64,000 nucleotides of DNA from Phenylobacterium sp. (GTDB lineage: Bacteria; Pseudomonadota; Alphaproteobacteria; Caulobacterales; Caulobacteraceae): positions 1 to 64,000 of the forward strand of contig JAGOQB010000003.1 of NCBI GenBank assembly GCA_017991675.1. The letters are read 5' to 3'. Of this stretch, positions 44,230 to 54,081 are shown one piece after another. The notes beneath the pieces are model-generated. The model saw only the letters and a list, made by a program, of their open reading frames with translations. It had not been told where the DNA came from and searched no databases. The position numbers and the translations under genes were made by a program. Position 1 is the stretch's first letter. Each line of letters starts with the position of its first letter.

Positions 44230-47200
44230 CTATTCGGCGGCGTTGGCCGCCCGCGCCTGCTCGGCCTCCTCGAAGGCCTCGATGCGCCGCGCGGTGGTCT
44301 GCGGCGACTTCGTGAACCGCGCCAGCAGATTGTAGAACACCGGCACGATGAACAGGGTCAGCAGGGTCGCGAAGATCGCCCCGAAGAAGATGACCACGCC
44401 GATGGTCTTGCGGCTCTCGCCGCCGGCGCCGCCCCACATGATCAGCGGGATCGCCCCGGCCGCCGCGGCGATCGAGGTCATGATGATCGGACGCAGGCGC
44501 AGCGAGGCGCTTTCGATCACCGCCTCGCGGATCGACAGCCCTTCGTCGCGCAGCTGGTTGGCGAACTCGACGATCAGGATGCCGTTCTTGGCGGCGATGC
44601 CGATCAGGATGATCAGCCCGATCTGGCTGTAGGTGTTGACGGTCGACCCGGCGATCAGCAGGCCGAACAGCCCGCCCAGCGCCGCGACAGGCACGGTCAG
44701 CATGATCACGCCCGGGTGGATCCAGCTCTCGAACTGGGCGGCCAGTACCAGGAAGACCAGCAGCAGCGCCATGCCGAAGGCCAGGCCCACCGCGCTGCCC
44801 GCTTCCAGATAGTCGCGGGCCATGCCGCCCCACTTGATCTGCGGTCCGGGCGGCATCTTGGCGATCTCCGCCTCGAAGAACTTCACCGCCTCGCCGACCG
44901 GATAGCCCGGGTTCAGCTGCGCCGAGAGCGTGACCGAACGCAGGCGGTCGACCCGCGAGCGGTCGGGCGTGTCGCCGCGCACCTCGGTGGTGACCACGGT
45001 CGACAGCGGGATCAACTCGCCCGAGTTCGCCCGGACATAGAGGTTGCCGATGTCCTGCTCGGTCTGGCGCTGCTCGCGGTCGGTCTGCAGCAGGACGTCG
45101 TATTCCTGGCCGTTCTTGATGTAGGTCGTCACCCGCCGGGTGCCGAAGTTGCTTTCCAGCGCCCGTCCGACCGCCTGGGCCGAGACGCCCAGCGCCGCAG
45201 CCTTCTCGCGGTCGATGTTGACCAGCACGCGCGGGCTGGTCGGCTCGTAGTCGAGACGCGCCCGCGACAGGCCAGGATTGGCTTCGGCCGCGGCCAGCAG
45301 CGGTTTGATCCAGGCGGCGATCTGGGCGTAGTCGTCGCCCGCGACGATCACGTCGACGCCGCTTCCGCCCCCCCCGCCGCCACGCTGGAAGGCCGGTCGC
45401 ACCGAGGCGATGGCTCGCACCGAGGTGATCGACGACAGCTCGCGATTGAGGCGCGCGGCCAGCTCGTTGGAGGTGATCCCCCCGCCTTCGGTCAGGTTGG
45501 CGTTGCCGAAGCCGCTGTTGAACTGGGTGCCGCCGAACCGCGGCACGCCGAGGATGTAGCGGGTGATGACCCCGTCCTTGCGCAGCTCCTGCAGCCGCGC
45601 CTCGACCTGGGCGGCGGCCTTCATGGTGTAGTCGAAGCCGGCCCCCTCCGGCGCGATGACGTTCAGATCGACCCGGCCGCGGTCCTCTTCCGGCACCAGC
45701 TCGCGCGGCAGCACCGCGAACAGCCCGCCGGCTCCCGCCGCCAGCACGATCACCAGGCCGATCGTGGCGAAGGTCGCGCGACGGTCGCCCAGCAGCGCTT
45801 CCAGCGATGCATGATAGGACGACTTCAGCTTGCCCATCGCCGCATCGACGCGGCGGGCCAGGAAGCCCTGGCCTTGCGCCGGGCGCAGCAGCTTGGAGGC
45901 CAGCATCGGCGACAGGCTGAGCGCCAGCAGCGCCGAGAACGCCACCGCCGCAGCGATCGCCACCGCCAGCTCCACGAACAGCCGCCCGATGTAGCCGGGC
46001 AGGAACATCAGCGGCGCGAACACCGAAATCAGTACGATGGTCGTGGCCACGACGGCGAAGAACACCTGCCGCGCCCCGCGCTGGGCGGCCACGATCGCCG
46101 GCTCGCCCTCGTCGATCCGCCGCTGGATGTTCTCGACCACCACGATGGCGTCGTCGACCACCAGGCCGATGGCCAGCACCAGCGCCAGCAGGGTCAGCAG
46201 GTTCAGCGAGAAGCCCAGCGGGGCCAGCACGATGAAGGTCGACAGGATGCAGATCGGCGCCACCACCGACGGGATCAGCGCCGCCCGCCAGGTGCCGAGG
46301 AACACGAAGTTCACCAGGGCCACCAGGGACATCGAGATCCCCATGGTGATCCACACTTCCTCCAGGGCATGCTTGGTGAAGACGGTGTAGTCGACCGCCA
46401 CCTCCAGCACCGTGCCCTTGGGCAGCGACTTGTTCAGCTCCGGCAGCAGGTCGCGGACGCCCTGAGAAATCTCCAGGTCGTTGGCCTGCGACTGGCGGGT
46501 GATGCCGATGCCGACCTGGTCGCGGCCGTTGGACCGGAAGCTGCGGCGGCGCTCGTCGGGGCCTTCCTCCACCCGGGCGATGTCGCCCAGGCGGGTGACA
46601 TAGGCCTGCGAGGTGTTGCCGGTCGCCGCCGACGCGCGCCCGCCCGACGCCACCACCGGCAGTTGGGCGAACTGTTCGGGGGTCGCATAGCCGCGGCCGA
46701 CCCGGATCGTGAAATCCTTGTCCGGGGCCTCGAGCGAGCCGGCCGGCAGCTCCAGGTTCTGGCTGTTCAGCGCGTTCTCGACGTCGTCGACCGTCACGCC
46801 GCGGGCGGCCATGGCGTTGGGATCGAGCCAGATCCGCATCGAATAGAGCTGGCTGCCGCCGACGAACACCTGGGCCACGCCCGGGACCGTCGAAAACCGC
46901 TCGACCAGATAGCGCTGGGCGTAGTCGGACAGCTGCAGCCGGTTCAGCGTCGTCGAGGCGAACGAGATGAACATGATCGGCGAGCCGTCGGCGGTCGCCT
47001 TGGCGATTTGCGGCGGGTCGGCCTGCAGCGGCAGGTTGGCGGCCACGCGGCTGACGGCGTCGCGCACGTCATTGGCGGCGTCGTCCAGATTCCGGTCGAG
47101 CCGGAACGAGATGTTGATGTTCGAGCGGCCGTCGCGCGAGGACGAGTTGACCCGGTCGATCCCCTGGATGCCGGAGATCTGTCGCTCGATCACCTCGGTG

Positions 47201-47388
47201 ATCCGCTCCTCGACCACTTCGGCCGAAGCGCCGCGATAGGTCGTGGAGATCGAGACCACGGGCGGGTCGACGCTGGGCAGCTCGCGCACGGTCAGCGAGG
47301 CGAAGGCCGCGACGCCGACGACGCAGAGGATGATCGCCGCAACCGCCGCGAAGACGGGCCGGCGGACCGAGATGTCCGACAGCATCAT
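44230..47388 (-). CDS. RND multidrug efflux transporter, inner-membrane pump (HAE-1/AcrB type)
   Basis: The 1052-residue pump starts MMLSDISVRRPVFAAVAAIIL and has twelve membrane helices in the RND layout, with the Asp pair of the proton relay in GLVVDDAIVVVENI. Two large periplasmic loops follow helices 1 and 7. It exports drugs by proton exchange through a tripartite complex. It overlaps the adaptor gene upstream by 4 nt. No outer-membrane factor gene is nearby, so it must borrow one. Confidence 0.95.
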   Translation of the reverse strand: MMLSDISVRRPVFAAVAAIILCVVGVAAFASLTVRELPSVDPPVVSISTTYRGASAEVVEERITEVIERQISGIQGIDRVNSSSRDGRSNINISFRLDRNLDDAANDVRDAVSRVAANLPLQADPPQIAKATADGSPIMFISFASTTLNRLQLSDYAQRYLVERFSTVPGVAQVFVGGSQLYSMRIWLDPNAMAARGVTVDDVENALNSQNLELPAGSLEAPDKDFTIRVGRGYATPEQFAQLPVVASGGRASAATGNTSQAYVTRLGDIARVEEGPDERRRSFRSNGRDQVGIGITRQSQANDLEISQGVRDLLPELNKSLPKGTVLEVAVDYTVFTKHALEEVWITMGISMSLVALVNFVFLGTWRAALIPSVVAPICILSTFIVLAPLGFSLNLLTLLALVLAIGLVVDDAIVVVENIQRRIDEGEPAIVAAQRGARQVFFAVVATTIVLISVFAPLMFLPGYIGRLFVELAVAIAAAVAFSALLALSLSPMLASKLLRPAQGQGFLARRVDAAMGKLKSSYHASLEALLGDRRATFATIGLVIVLAAGAGGLFAVLPRELVPEEDRGRVDLNVIAPEGAGFDYTMKAAAQVEARLQELRKDGVITRYILGVPRFGGTQFNSGFGNANLTEGGGITSNELAARLNRELSSITSVRAIASVRPAFQRGGGGGGSGVDVIVAGDDYAQIAAWIKPLLAAAEANPGLSRARLDYEPTSPRVLVNIDREKAAALGVSAQAVGRALESNFGTRRVTTYIKNGQEYDVLLQTDREQRQTEQDIGNLYVRANSGELIPLSTVVTTEVRGDTPDRSRVDRLRSVTLSAQLNPGYPVGEAVKFFEAEIAKMPPGPQIKWGGMARDYLEAGSAVGLAFGMALLLVFLVLAAQFESWIHPGVIMLTVPVAALGGLFGLLIAGSTVNTYSQIGLIILIGIAAKNGILIVEFANQLRDEGLSIREAVIESASLRLRPIIMTSIAAAAGAIPLIMWGGAGGESRKTIGVVIFFGAIFATLLTLFIVPVFYNLLARFTKSPQTTARRIEAFEEAEQARAANAAE

Positions 47389-48557
47389 GCGTCAGGCCGC
47401 GCCGCGCGCGCCCCGGGCTCGGCGCCCTTCTGGGACGCCATGATGCGGACCGGCTGGCCCGGCTGGATCTTGTTGAGGCCGTCGGCCACGATCTGTTCGC
47501 CGGCGCGCAGCCCGTCGCGGATCTCGACGAAACCGTCCTGGCGCATGCCGGTCAGCACCGGCCGCTGCTCGGTGCGGGCCTGCTCGCCCTGGCGGCTGAC
47601 CACGTAAACGAAGGCCGAGTCGCCCTGCACCGAGACCGCCGACTCAGGCGCGGCGACGACCTGCCGCTGGCCCTGGGCGATCGCCACCCGCAGCATCATG
47701 CCGGGCTTCAGCTTGCGGTCGGGATTGGGGAATTCGGCGCGGGCGGTGATCGCCCGGGTGCGCTCGTCGATGCGGGTGTCGAGCTTCTGGATACGGCCCT
47801 GGATCACCTGGCCCGGATAGGCGTCGATGCGGGCGGTGATCGGCTGCCCTTCGCGGACTGAGGCGAGGTAGCGGTCCGGCACTTCGAAATCGACGCGCAC
47901 GCTTGAGATGTCGTCCAAGGTCACGATCGCTGCGCCGGGATTGACCAGCGCCCCCGGGGCGATGTCCGACAGTCCGACGACGCCGGCGAACGGTGCGCGG
48001 ATCATCCGGTCGCCTTCCCGGGCCCGCGCGGCGTCGACATCGGCCTTGGCCGCCAGATAGGTCGCCTCGCGCTGGTCCAGCGCGGTCTTGGACGCATAGC
48101 CCTGCGTCGCCAGCTGCTTCCAGCGGTCGTAGTCGCGTTGCGCCTGGACCAGCCGCGCCTGCGCCTGGGCGATGCCCGCGCTCTGCTCGGTCGCCTTCAG
48201 CTCGACCAGCACCGCGCCCTTGGGCACCGATTGGCCGTCGCTGAAACGCACCTTGTCGACCAGCTGCGTCGCCGCCGCCGTCAGCGTCACCGACTGGCGG
48301 CCCTTGGCGACCCCGATCACGTCGATGGCGTCGACGAAGGTCTTGTTCTGGGCGCCGACCACATTGACCTGCGCCGGGCCGCCCATGCCGCGGCCGCCGC
48401 CTCCTGCGCCGCCGCCCTTCTGGGCGGCCATCGCGCCGCCGCCGCCGGGGCCTCCTGGCCCCTCCTTCTTGCCCAGGGTGAGCTTCCAACCGCCTGCGAC
48501 CACCATGAGGCCGAGGATCACGATCGCGCCGACGAGGAAAAAGTGGCGTCGCAACAA
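47385..48557 (-). CDS. RND efflux periplasmic adaptor (membrane fusion protein)
   Basis: The 390-residue adaptor has an N-terminal membrane anchor (about residues 5-24), a Gly/Lys/Pro-rich linker with glycine runs (GGAGGGGRGMGG), then the beta-barrel, lipoyl and alpha-hairpin regions of the family (DKVRFSDGQSVPKGAVLVEL, then the RAPFAGVVGLSDIAPGALV half of the lipoyl domain). The start is TTG at 48557 with GGAG about 12 nt upstream, which is not ideal. It is coupled to the pump gene. Confidence 0.9.
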   Translation of the reverse strand: MLRRHFFLVGAIVILGLMVVAGGWKLTLGKKEGPGGPGGGGAMAAQKGGGAGGGGRGMGGPAQVNVVGAQNKTFVDAIDVIGVAKGRQSVTLTAAATQLVDKVRFSDGQSVPKGAVLVELKATEQSAGIAQAQARLVQAQRDYDRWKQLATQGYASKTALDQREATYLAAKADVDAARAREGDRMIRAPFAGVVGLSDIAPGALVNPGAAIVTLDDISSVRVDFEVPDRYLASVREGQPITARIDAYPGQVIQGRIQKLDTRIDERTRAITARAEFPNPDRKLKPGMMLRVAIAQGQRQVVAAPESAVSVQGDSAFVYVVSRQGEQARTEQRPVLTGMRQDGFVEIRDGLRAGEQIVADGLNKIQPGQPVRIMASQKGAEPGARAARPDA

Positions 48558-48808
48558 CTTATGGAATCTCCGGGGCGGCTCGGAATATGAATGTGGATGA
48601 CGCTGAATCGAGGCGCGTCCTATGGCGACGACATAGGCGCCGTCGGGTGACAGAACGATGGCTTTGCGTGTCGGCCCTGAAACACAACGTCGATATGCCC
48701 AGTCACAACACGCGATGAAGCTTACAATTCCGTATTGGCGTCATCGCTGCAAAGAAAACGGGCGCCCGAGACCGGGCGCCCGCCTTGCACAGTCCTTGAA
48801 GAGACCCT
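48558..48808. other. Intergenic region upstream of the RND operon, with an inverted repeat
   Basis: This 251-bp stretch has no gene. It carries a perfect inverted repeat, CCTATG-N7-CATAGG at 48619-48637, about 62-80 nt upstream of the adaptor start, which looks like an operator for a TetR- or MarR-type repressor. No such repressor gene is adjacent. A terminator for the aldolase gene sits at the right end. Confidence 0.5.
48751..48781 (-). terminator. Rho-independent terminator of the aldolase gene
   Basis: On the minus strand GGGCGCCCG pairs with CGGGCGCCC around GTCT, followed by GTTTTCTTT. It lies 28 nt past the stop. Confidence 0.85.
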
Positions 48809-49579
48809 CTAGGCGTCGTAGCCCGGCAGCGACCGATCCAGCAGCCGCAGCGCCCCCGGCCAGGCCAGCTGGCCGCCCAGGCCGCGCGACATCTGCGACT
48901 TCACCTCGTCCTGCGCCGCCTGCGGGGCAAGCAGCACATTCTCGCGCCCGGCCGACAGCGCCATGACCTGCTGTTTGCAGGCGCGCTCCAGGTAGAACAT
49001 GTTGATCCAGCATTCGGCCGCTGTCTCGCCCACGGCCAGGGTGCCGTGATTGCGCAGCAGCATCATCTTCTTCTCGCCGATGTCGGCCACCAGGCGTTCG
49101 CGCTCGTCGAGGTTCAGCGCGATGCCCTCATAGTCGTGATAGGCCAGCATCGTGCGCACGATCAGCGCATGCTGCGACAGCGGCAGCAGCCCGTCCTTCT
49201 GGGCGGCGACCGCCACGCCCTGGTCGGTGTGCAGGTGCATGACGAAGTGGGCGTCCTCGCGGGCCGCGTGGATCGCCGAGTGGATCGTGAAGCCCGCCGG
49301 ATTGATGAAGTACGGGGTCTCCTGGAGGATGTTGCCGTCCAGGTCGATCTTGACCAGCGCCGAGGCGGTCATTTCGCCGAAGTACATCCCGTAGGGATTG
49401 ATCAGAAATTGGTGATCGGGGCCCGGCAGCCGCGCCGAAATATGGGTGTAGATCGCATCGTCCCAGCCGTAGAGCGCCACCAGGCGGTAGAGCGCCGCCA
49501 GGTCCACGCGCGCCTGCCATTCCTCGGCGCTGACCTTGCCTTTCAACGAGCTCACGCTCGTGATCGAACCGTCGGCCAT
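48809..49579 (-). CDS. Class II aldolase/adducin family protein
   Basis: The 256-residue protein has the zinc-ligand pattern of the family: HLHTDQGVAV (HxH) and MMLLRNHGTLAVGET with a further His. The body opens MADGSITSVSSLKG after a GGGAGG site at 49579, which decides the start over a frame to 49732. The reaction (fuculose-phosphate-type aldol cleavage or a related decarboxylation) is not specified by sequence. Single gene with its own terminator. Confidence 0.88.
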   Translation of the reverse strand: MADGSITSVSSLKGKVSAEEWQARVDLAALYRLVALYGWDDAIYTHISARLPGPDHQFLINPYGMYFGEMTASALVKIDLDGNILQETPYFINPAGFTIHSAIHAAREDAHFVMHLHTDQGVAVAAQKDGLLPLSQHALIVRTMLAYHDYEGIALNLDERERLVADIGEKKMMLLRNHGTLAVGETAAECWINMFYLERACKQQVMALSAGRENVLLAPQAAQDEVKSQMSRGLGGQLAWPGALRLLDRSLPGYDA

Positions 49580-49844
49580 GGCGACCTCCCTCTGCATGTT
49601 TTTGTCTGATCGTTGATCACCAGAGTCGCGCCGACGGCAGCAGGCGTCAAGCACGGCCTGCGGCGTTGAATCTGTTCGCCAAACGGCCGTTGACACCAGA
49701 GCCTGTTGGGCGGAGGATTTTCTTAACGACAAGATCTATCCGCGCATCACGAACCACGCTTGTCGGCCCGTATGTTCCTAAGGCTGGGGATGGCGGGCCC
49801 CTATTGAAATTTCGACGTCGCAAAGCTCGGATGCGGAGGTCGCT
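49580..49844. other. Intergenic region between the aldolase and CHRD genes
   Basis: This 265-bp divergent region holds no gene that I can support. The right end has GGAGG before the GTG start of the CHRD protein. No clear promoter or RNA is visible. Confidence 0.4.
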
Positions 49845-50450
49845 GTGTCTCACCTCACGTTCAAGCTTGCCGCGCTCGCGGCAAGCATGGTCATGGCCGG
49901 ACTGTCGCCTGGCGCCGCGGCCCAGGCCGCCACCGTCTACAAGGCGACCCTGCTGGGCGCGAACGAGAGCCCGCCGGTGTCCTCGCCCGGCGGCGGCGTC
50001 GCTTTCCTGACCATCGACGGCGACCTGATGACGGTCTCCGCCACCTTCGGCGCCCTGATCGGCGACGTGACCGCCGCCCACGTCCACTGCTGCGCCGCCG
50101 CCCCGGCCAATGTCGGGGTCGCCACCCAGACCCCGAGCTTCCCGGGCTTCCCGACCGGCGTCACCGGCGGCGCCTACAGCCAGACCTTCGATCTCAACGC
50201 GGCGGGGACCTACAACCCGACCTTCGTCACCGCCTATGGCGGCACGGCCCAGGGCGCGCGCACCGCGCTGCTGACCGCCCTCGGCGACGGACAGGCCTAT
50301 TTCAATATTCACACCACCTTCGCGCCGGGCGGCGAGATCCGCGGCCAGTTCGCCCTGATCCCCGAACCGGCCAGCTGGGCGCTGATGATCGCCGGCTTCG
50401 GCATCGCCGGCCTGGCCATCCGCTGGCGACGCGCGGTCTTCAGGACCTGA
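49845..50450 (+). CDS. CHRD-domain secreted protein with PEPxxWA-CTERM tail
   Basis: The 201-residue protein has a signal peptide (LAALAASMVMAGLSPGAAAQA), a CHRD domain (YKATLLGANESPPVSSPGGG, then AHVHCCAAAPANVGVATQ and NIHTTFAPGGEIRGQF) and the sorting tail IPEPASWALMIAGFGIAGLA with Arg residues at the end. GTG start with GGAGG nearby. The domain is named for chordin-like repeats and has no settled function. Its stop is 4 nt from that of glpK. Confidence 0.88.
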   Translation: MSHLTFKLAALAASMVMAGLSPGAAAQAATVYKATLLGANESPPVSSPGGGVAFLTIDGDLMTVSATFGALIGDVTAAHVHCCAAAPANVGVATQTPSFPGFPTGVTGGAYSQTFDLNAAGTYNPTFVTAYGGTAQGARTALLTALGDGQAYFNIHTTFAPGGEIRGQFALIPEPASWALMIAGFGIAGLAIRWRRAVFRT

Positions 50451-50454
50451 CGCC

Positions 50455-51954
50455 TCAGGCGGTGGTCTTCACCCGCGCCACCGCGTCCAGCCAGCGGGCA
50501 TAGGCCGCCTCGCGCCCGTGGCTGCTCAGGGCCGGGTCCATCCGTTCGGTCGACGGCCGCGCGGCGATCGCCTCTTCGACGCTGGCGTAGACGCCGGCCC
50601 CAAGGCCCGCGAACAGCGCCGCGCCCAGGGCGGTCATCTCCATGTAGGTCGCCCGGCCGACGGCGACGCCGGTCAGGTCCGCCAGCCGCTGGCTGAACCA
50701 GGCGCTGCGCGACATGCCCCCGTCGATGCGCAGCTCCACGTCCCGGCCGAAGGCGCCCGGCGCATCGGCCCGCATCGCCTCGATCAGGTCGCGGGTCTGC
50801 AGGGCGCAGGCGTCGAACGCCGCCTGGGCGATCTCCGCCAGTCCCGTGTCGCGGGTCATCCCGAACAGTCCGCCCCGCGCGTTGGCGTCCCACCACGGCG
50901 CGCCGAGCCCGGTGAACGCCGGCACCAGCACCACGCCGTGATCGGCGCGCGCGCTCTGCGCCAGCTTCTCCACCCCCGCCCCGCCGCCGGGAACGCCAAG
51001 GCCCTCATTGACCCATTGCAGGGCGGCGCCGGCGATGAAGATCGAGCCTTCGAGCGCATAGGTCGCCCGCCCGCCCAGCCGCGCCGCCACGGTCGTCAGC
51101 AGCCGCGAACGCGACGGCGCCAGGTGCTCGCCGGTATTGACCAGCATGAAGCAGCCGGTGCCGTAGGTGGCCTTCATCTCGCCGGCCCGGATGCAGCCCT
51201 GCCCCATCAGCGCCGCCTGCTGGTCCCCTGCCACGCCGCGGATCGGGATCGCCCGGCCCAGCAGCTCCGGCGCGGTCGAACCATAGTCTCCGGCGCAGTC
51301 CAGCACCGTCGGCAGCAGCGCCCGCGGCACGCCGAGCATCTCCAGCATCTCGTCCGACCAGGCCTGCGCCTTCAGGTCGAACAGCATGGTCCGCGAAGCG
51401 TTGGTCGCGTCGGTCGCATGGACCTTGCCGCCGGTCAGCTTCCAGATCACCCAGCTGTCCATAGTCCCGGCCAGCAGCTCCCCGGCCTCGGCCCGCGCGC
51501 GCGCGCCGTCCACCTGGTCCAGGATCCAGGCGATCTTGGTGCCGGAGAAGTACGGGTCCAGCAGCAGGCCGGTGATGTCGGTGACCTGCGCCTCGCGCCC
51601 GGCCGCCCGCAGCCGCTCGCAGGTCGGCGCCGTGCGGCGGTCCTGCCAGACGATCGCCCGGTGGATCGGCTTGCCGGTGGCCTTGTCCCAGATCACCACC
51701 GTCTCGCGCTGGTTGGTGATCCCGATGGCCGCGACGTCCTGCGGCGAGCGGCCGGACTTGGCCAACGCCTCGCGCAGCACCGCGACCGAGACGGCGAAGA
51801 TCTCCTCGGCGTCATGCTCGACCCAGCCGTCGTCCGGATAGAACTGCTCCAGCGGCCGCCCGGCCTCGGCGACCGGCGCGCCCTTGAGGTCGAACAGGAT
51901 CGCCCGGGTCGAGGTCGTGCCCTGGTCCAGCGCCAGGATCAAAGGTTCCGCCAT
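50455..51954 (-). CDS. glpK: Glycerol kinase
   Basis: The enzyme phosphorylates glycerol to sn-glycerol-3-phosphate with ATP. The 499-residue FGGY-family protein starts MAEPLILALDQGTTSTRAILFD (phosphate-binding loop near residues 8-18), contains the conserved TNQRETVVIWD and WVIWKLTGGKVHATDATNASRT regions and ends in the second FGGY region (LRIDGGMSRSAWFSQRLADL). A weak RBS lies upstream of ATG 51954. No other glp genes are adjacent, so it appears unlinked to glycerol uptake or GlpD. Confidence 0.96.
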   Translation of the reverse strand: MAEPLILALDQGTTSTRAILFDLKGAPVAEAGRPLEQFYPDDGWVEHDAEEIFAVSVAVLREALAKSGRSPQDVAAIGITNQRETVVIWDKATGKPIHRAIVWQDRRTAPTCERLRAAGREAQVTDITGLLLDPYFSGTKIAWILDQVDGARARAEAGELLAGTMDSWVIWKLTGGKVHATDATNASRTMLFDLKAQAWSDEMLEMLGVPRALLPTVLDCAGDYGSTAPELLGRAIPIRGVAGDQQAALMGQGCIRAGEMKATYGTGCFMLVNTGEHLAPSRSRLLTTVAARLGGRATYALEGSIFIAGAALQWVNEGLGVPGGGAGVEKLAQSARADHGVVLVPAFTGLGAPWWDANARGGLFGMTRDTGLAEIAQAAFDACALQTRDLIEAMRADAPGAFGRDVELRIDGGMSRSAWFSQRLADLTGVAVGRATYMEMTALGAALFAGLGAGVYASVEEAIAARPSTERMDPALSSHGREAAYARWLDAVARVKTTA

Positions 51955-51999
51955 CGTCCGCACCCGTCGTTGCTCGCTTGGCGAGCGACTCGCCGCTCG

Positions 52000-52023
52000 C
52001 ATGGTCAACCGGTTGTAACCATG
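52000..52023. promoter_or_regulatory. Palindromic site between glpK and a DUF2336 gene
   Basis: The sequence CATGGT-CAACCGGTTG-TA-ACCATG combines 6-bp outer arms with an inner 10-bp palindrome. It lies 46 nt upstream of the glpK start and 48 nt upstream of the DUF2336 start, a suitable place for a regulator that controls one or both genes. No candidate regulator is adjacent. Confidence 0.35.
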
Positions 52024-52070
52024 TTTTCATCCGCTCCGGGCAATTTGCAGCGATCGCCGGGGACGCCAGA

Positions 52071-53189
52071 GTGAGTGTGGCCGCCAAGACCGATGACCTG
52101 TTGAACCTGGCCCGCAGCCGCGCGCCGGCCGACCGGGAGCGCCTACTCCTGGCCATCGTGGAGCTCTGCGACGACGGCGAGAGCGCCGCGGGCCTGATGA
52201 CCTCCAGGCCGATCCAGGGCCTGCTCAACTCGATCTTCATGTCCCTGGTCGTCGAGGCCGAGCGCGACATCCGCCGCCGGTTGTCGGAAAAGCTGGCCCA
52301 GGCCGACTGGGCGCCTTCGGCCCTGGTCAACGTCCTGGCCCTCGACGACATCGAGATCGCCCGCCCGGTCATCGCCGGCAGCCCGGTGCTTAAGGATCAC
52401 GACCTGGTCCGACTGCTGGTCGAGGCGACGATCGAGCACCAGATCGAGGTCGCCCGTCGTCCGAACATCGGCCCGCCCGTCGTCGCCGCCATCCTCCAAC
52501 AGAGCGAGCCGGCGGTGCTGACCGCCCTGGCCGGCAATCCCAGCGCCGCGCTGGGCGAGCACGAGCTCGCCGTCCTGGTCGCCGCCGCCCAGCGGATCGC
52601 GGCCATGCGCTCGCCGCTGGCCCGCCACCCCGGCCTGACCGACGGGCTCGCACGCCAACTCTATCTCTGGGTCGGACAGGCCCTGCGCCAGTCGCTGGTC
52701 GACCGTTTCCGGCTCGACGCGGCCGAACTCGACGCCGCCCTCGCCGCCTCGGTGCGCGAGGCCCACGGGGGGGCCGGCCCGGCCGACGCCCCGCCGGCGC
52801 CGCGCGACGGCGAGCGCGAGGAGATGGAACGGCGGCTGGTCGCCAAGCTCGAGGCCGCCGGCCAGCTGCGGCCGGGCTACCTGCTGCGCGTGCTCAAGGA
52901 GGGGCGGCTCACCCTGTTCCTCACCGCCCTGGCGACGCTGGGCCGCTTCGACCGGAACCACGTCCTGCGAGCGGTGAATTCCGACCGCCCCGAACTGCTC
53001 GCCCTGGCCTGCGCGGCCGTCGGCATCGACCGCAGCGTCTTTCCGACCATCCTGGAAATGGTCCGCGACCTGAACGGCGGCCTGCCCGGCGGCGGCCAGG
53101 AGGGCGCGCGCCGCGCCGGCGGCGCCTTCGGTCCGTTCGACGCCCAGATCGCCGGCGCCGCCTTCCGCCACGCAGTGAACCCCGGTTGA
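52071..53189 (+). CDS. DUF2336 family protein (first copy)
   Basis: A soluble, helix-rich protein of 372 residues, with a central region SALVNVLALDDIEIARPVIAGS and ALAGNPSAALGEHELAVLVAAAQ that fits DUF2336, a family common in Caulobacterales and other alphaproteobacteria and of unknown function. The GTG at 52071 is preferred over frame-open codons further up since it has GGGGA before it. A paralog is at 55379-56542. NAD kinase follows 33 nt on. Confidence 0.8.
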   Translation: MSVAAKTDDLLNLARSRAPADRERLLLAIVELCDDGESAAGLMTSRPIQGLLNSIFMSLVVEAERDIRRRLSEKLAQADWAPSALVNVLALDDIEIARPVIAGSPVLKDHDLVRLLVEATIEHQIEVARRPNIGPPVVAAILQQSEPAVLTALAGNPSAALGEHELAVLVAAAQRIAAMRSPLARHPGLTDGLARQLYLWVGQALRQSLVDRFRLDAAELDAALAASVREAHGGAGPADAPPAPRDGEREEMERRLVAKLEAAGQLRPGYLLRVLKEGRLTLFLTALATLGRFDRNHVLRAVNSDRPELLALACAAVGIDRSVFPTILEMVRDLNGGLPGGGQEGARRAGGAFGPFDAQIAGAAFRHAVNPG

Positions 53190-53222
53190 CGGATCGCCCA
53201 TTTCACGGACTTTTGCCGGGCC

Positions 53223-54005
53223 ATGTTCAAGCCTGAGCCATTCGTAACCCGTCTCGCCTTCGCGGCCAGCGACCGCCCCGAGGCCCAGGAGGCGCGCGAA
53301 GCGCTCATCGCGCGCTATGGCCAGGCCTCCGAGGGCGAAGCCCAGGTCATCGTCGCCCTCGGCGGCGACGGCTTCATGCTGGAAACGCTGCACGAGAACC
53401 TCAAGAGCGGCCGGCCGATCTACGGCATGAACCGCGGCTCCGTCGGCTTCCTGATGAACGAGTACAGCGAAGACGCCCTGCTGGAGCGGATCAACGCCGC
53501 CGAGCGCGCGGTCATCCACCCGCTGTCGATGGTGGCGGTCGACGCCGACGGCCGCCGGCTGGAGGCCCTCGCCATCAACGAGGTCTCGCTGCTGCGCCAG
53601 ACGCGCCAGACCGCCAAGCTGCGCATCTCCATCGACGGCAAGGTCCGGCTGGGCGAGCTGTCCTGCGACGGCGCGCTGGTGGCCACCCCGGCCGGGTCCA
53701 CCGCCTACAATCTCTCGGCCCACGGCCCGATCATTCCCCTCGACGCCAAGGTCCTGGCCCTGACCCCGATCAGCGCCTTCCGGCCGCGGCGCTGGCGCGG
53801 CGCCCTGCTGGCCCACACCGCCAAGGTCACCTTCGAGATTCTCGAGGCCGACAAACGCCCGGTCAGCGCCGTGGCCGACAACTTCGAGGTCCGCGACGTG
53901 GTCGAGGTGCAGATCGCCGAAAACCGCGACGTCGCCCTGCACATGCTGTTCGACGCCGGCCGCAGCCTCGAGGAACGCGTCCTGGCCGAACAGTTTTCCG
54001 TATGA
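53223..54005 (+). CDS. nadK: NAD kinase
   Basis: The enzyme makes NADP from NAD and ATP. The 260-residue protein has the GGDG motif in [14 protein letters not shown] and the NE/D motif in [10 protein letters not shown], then [25 protein letters not shown], the second conserved segment. It is the short form usual in alphaproteobacteria. It is tandem with the DUF2336 gene and is followed by hpt, 76 nt on. Confidence 0.97.
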   Translation: MFKPEPFVTRLAFAASDRPEAQEAREALIARYGQASEGEAQVIVALGGDGFMLETLHENLKSGRPIYGMNRGSVGFLMNEYSEDALLERINAAERAVIHPLSMVAVDADGRRLEALAINEVSLLRQTRQTAKLRISIDGKVRLGELSCDGALVATPAGSTAYNLSAHGPIIPLDAKVLALTPISAFRPRRWRGALLAHTAKVTFEILEADKRPVSAVADNFEVRDVVEVQIAENRDVALHMLFDAGRSLEERVLAEQFSV

Positions 54006-54081
54006 TTACCGCTAGTTCCAGGCTCATCCGTTGTTAACGCCTGTCTTCTAGGGTGCCCCACGTTGTCCTAGGAGGCGCGTA

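Noticed and set aside
44716..47607. 963-codon plus-strand frame opposite the RND pump
   Set aside because: Shadow of the pump gene in a GC-rich genome; no motif, highly biased composition.
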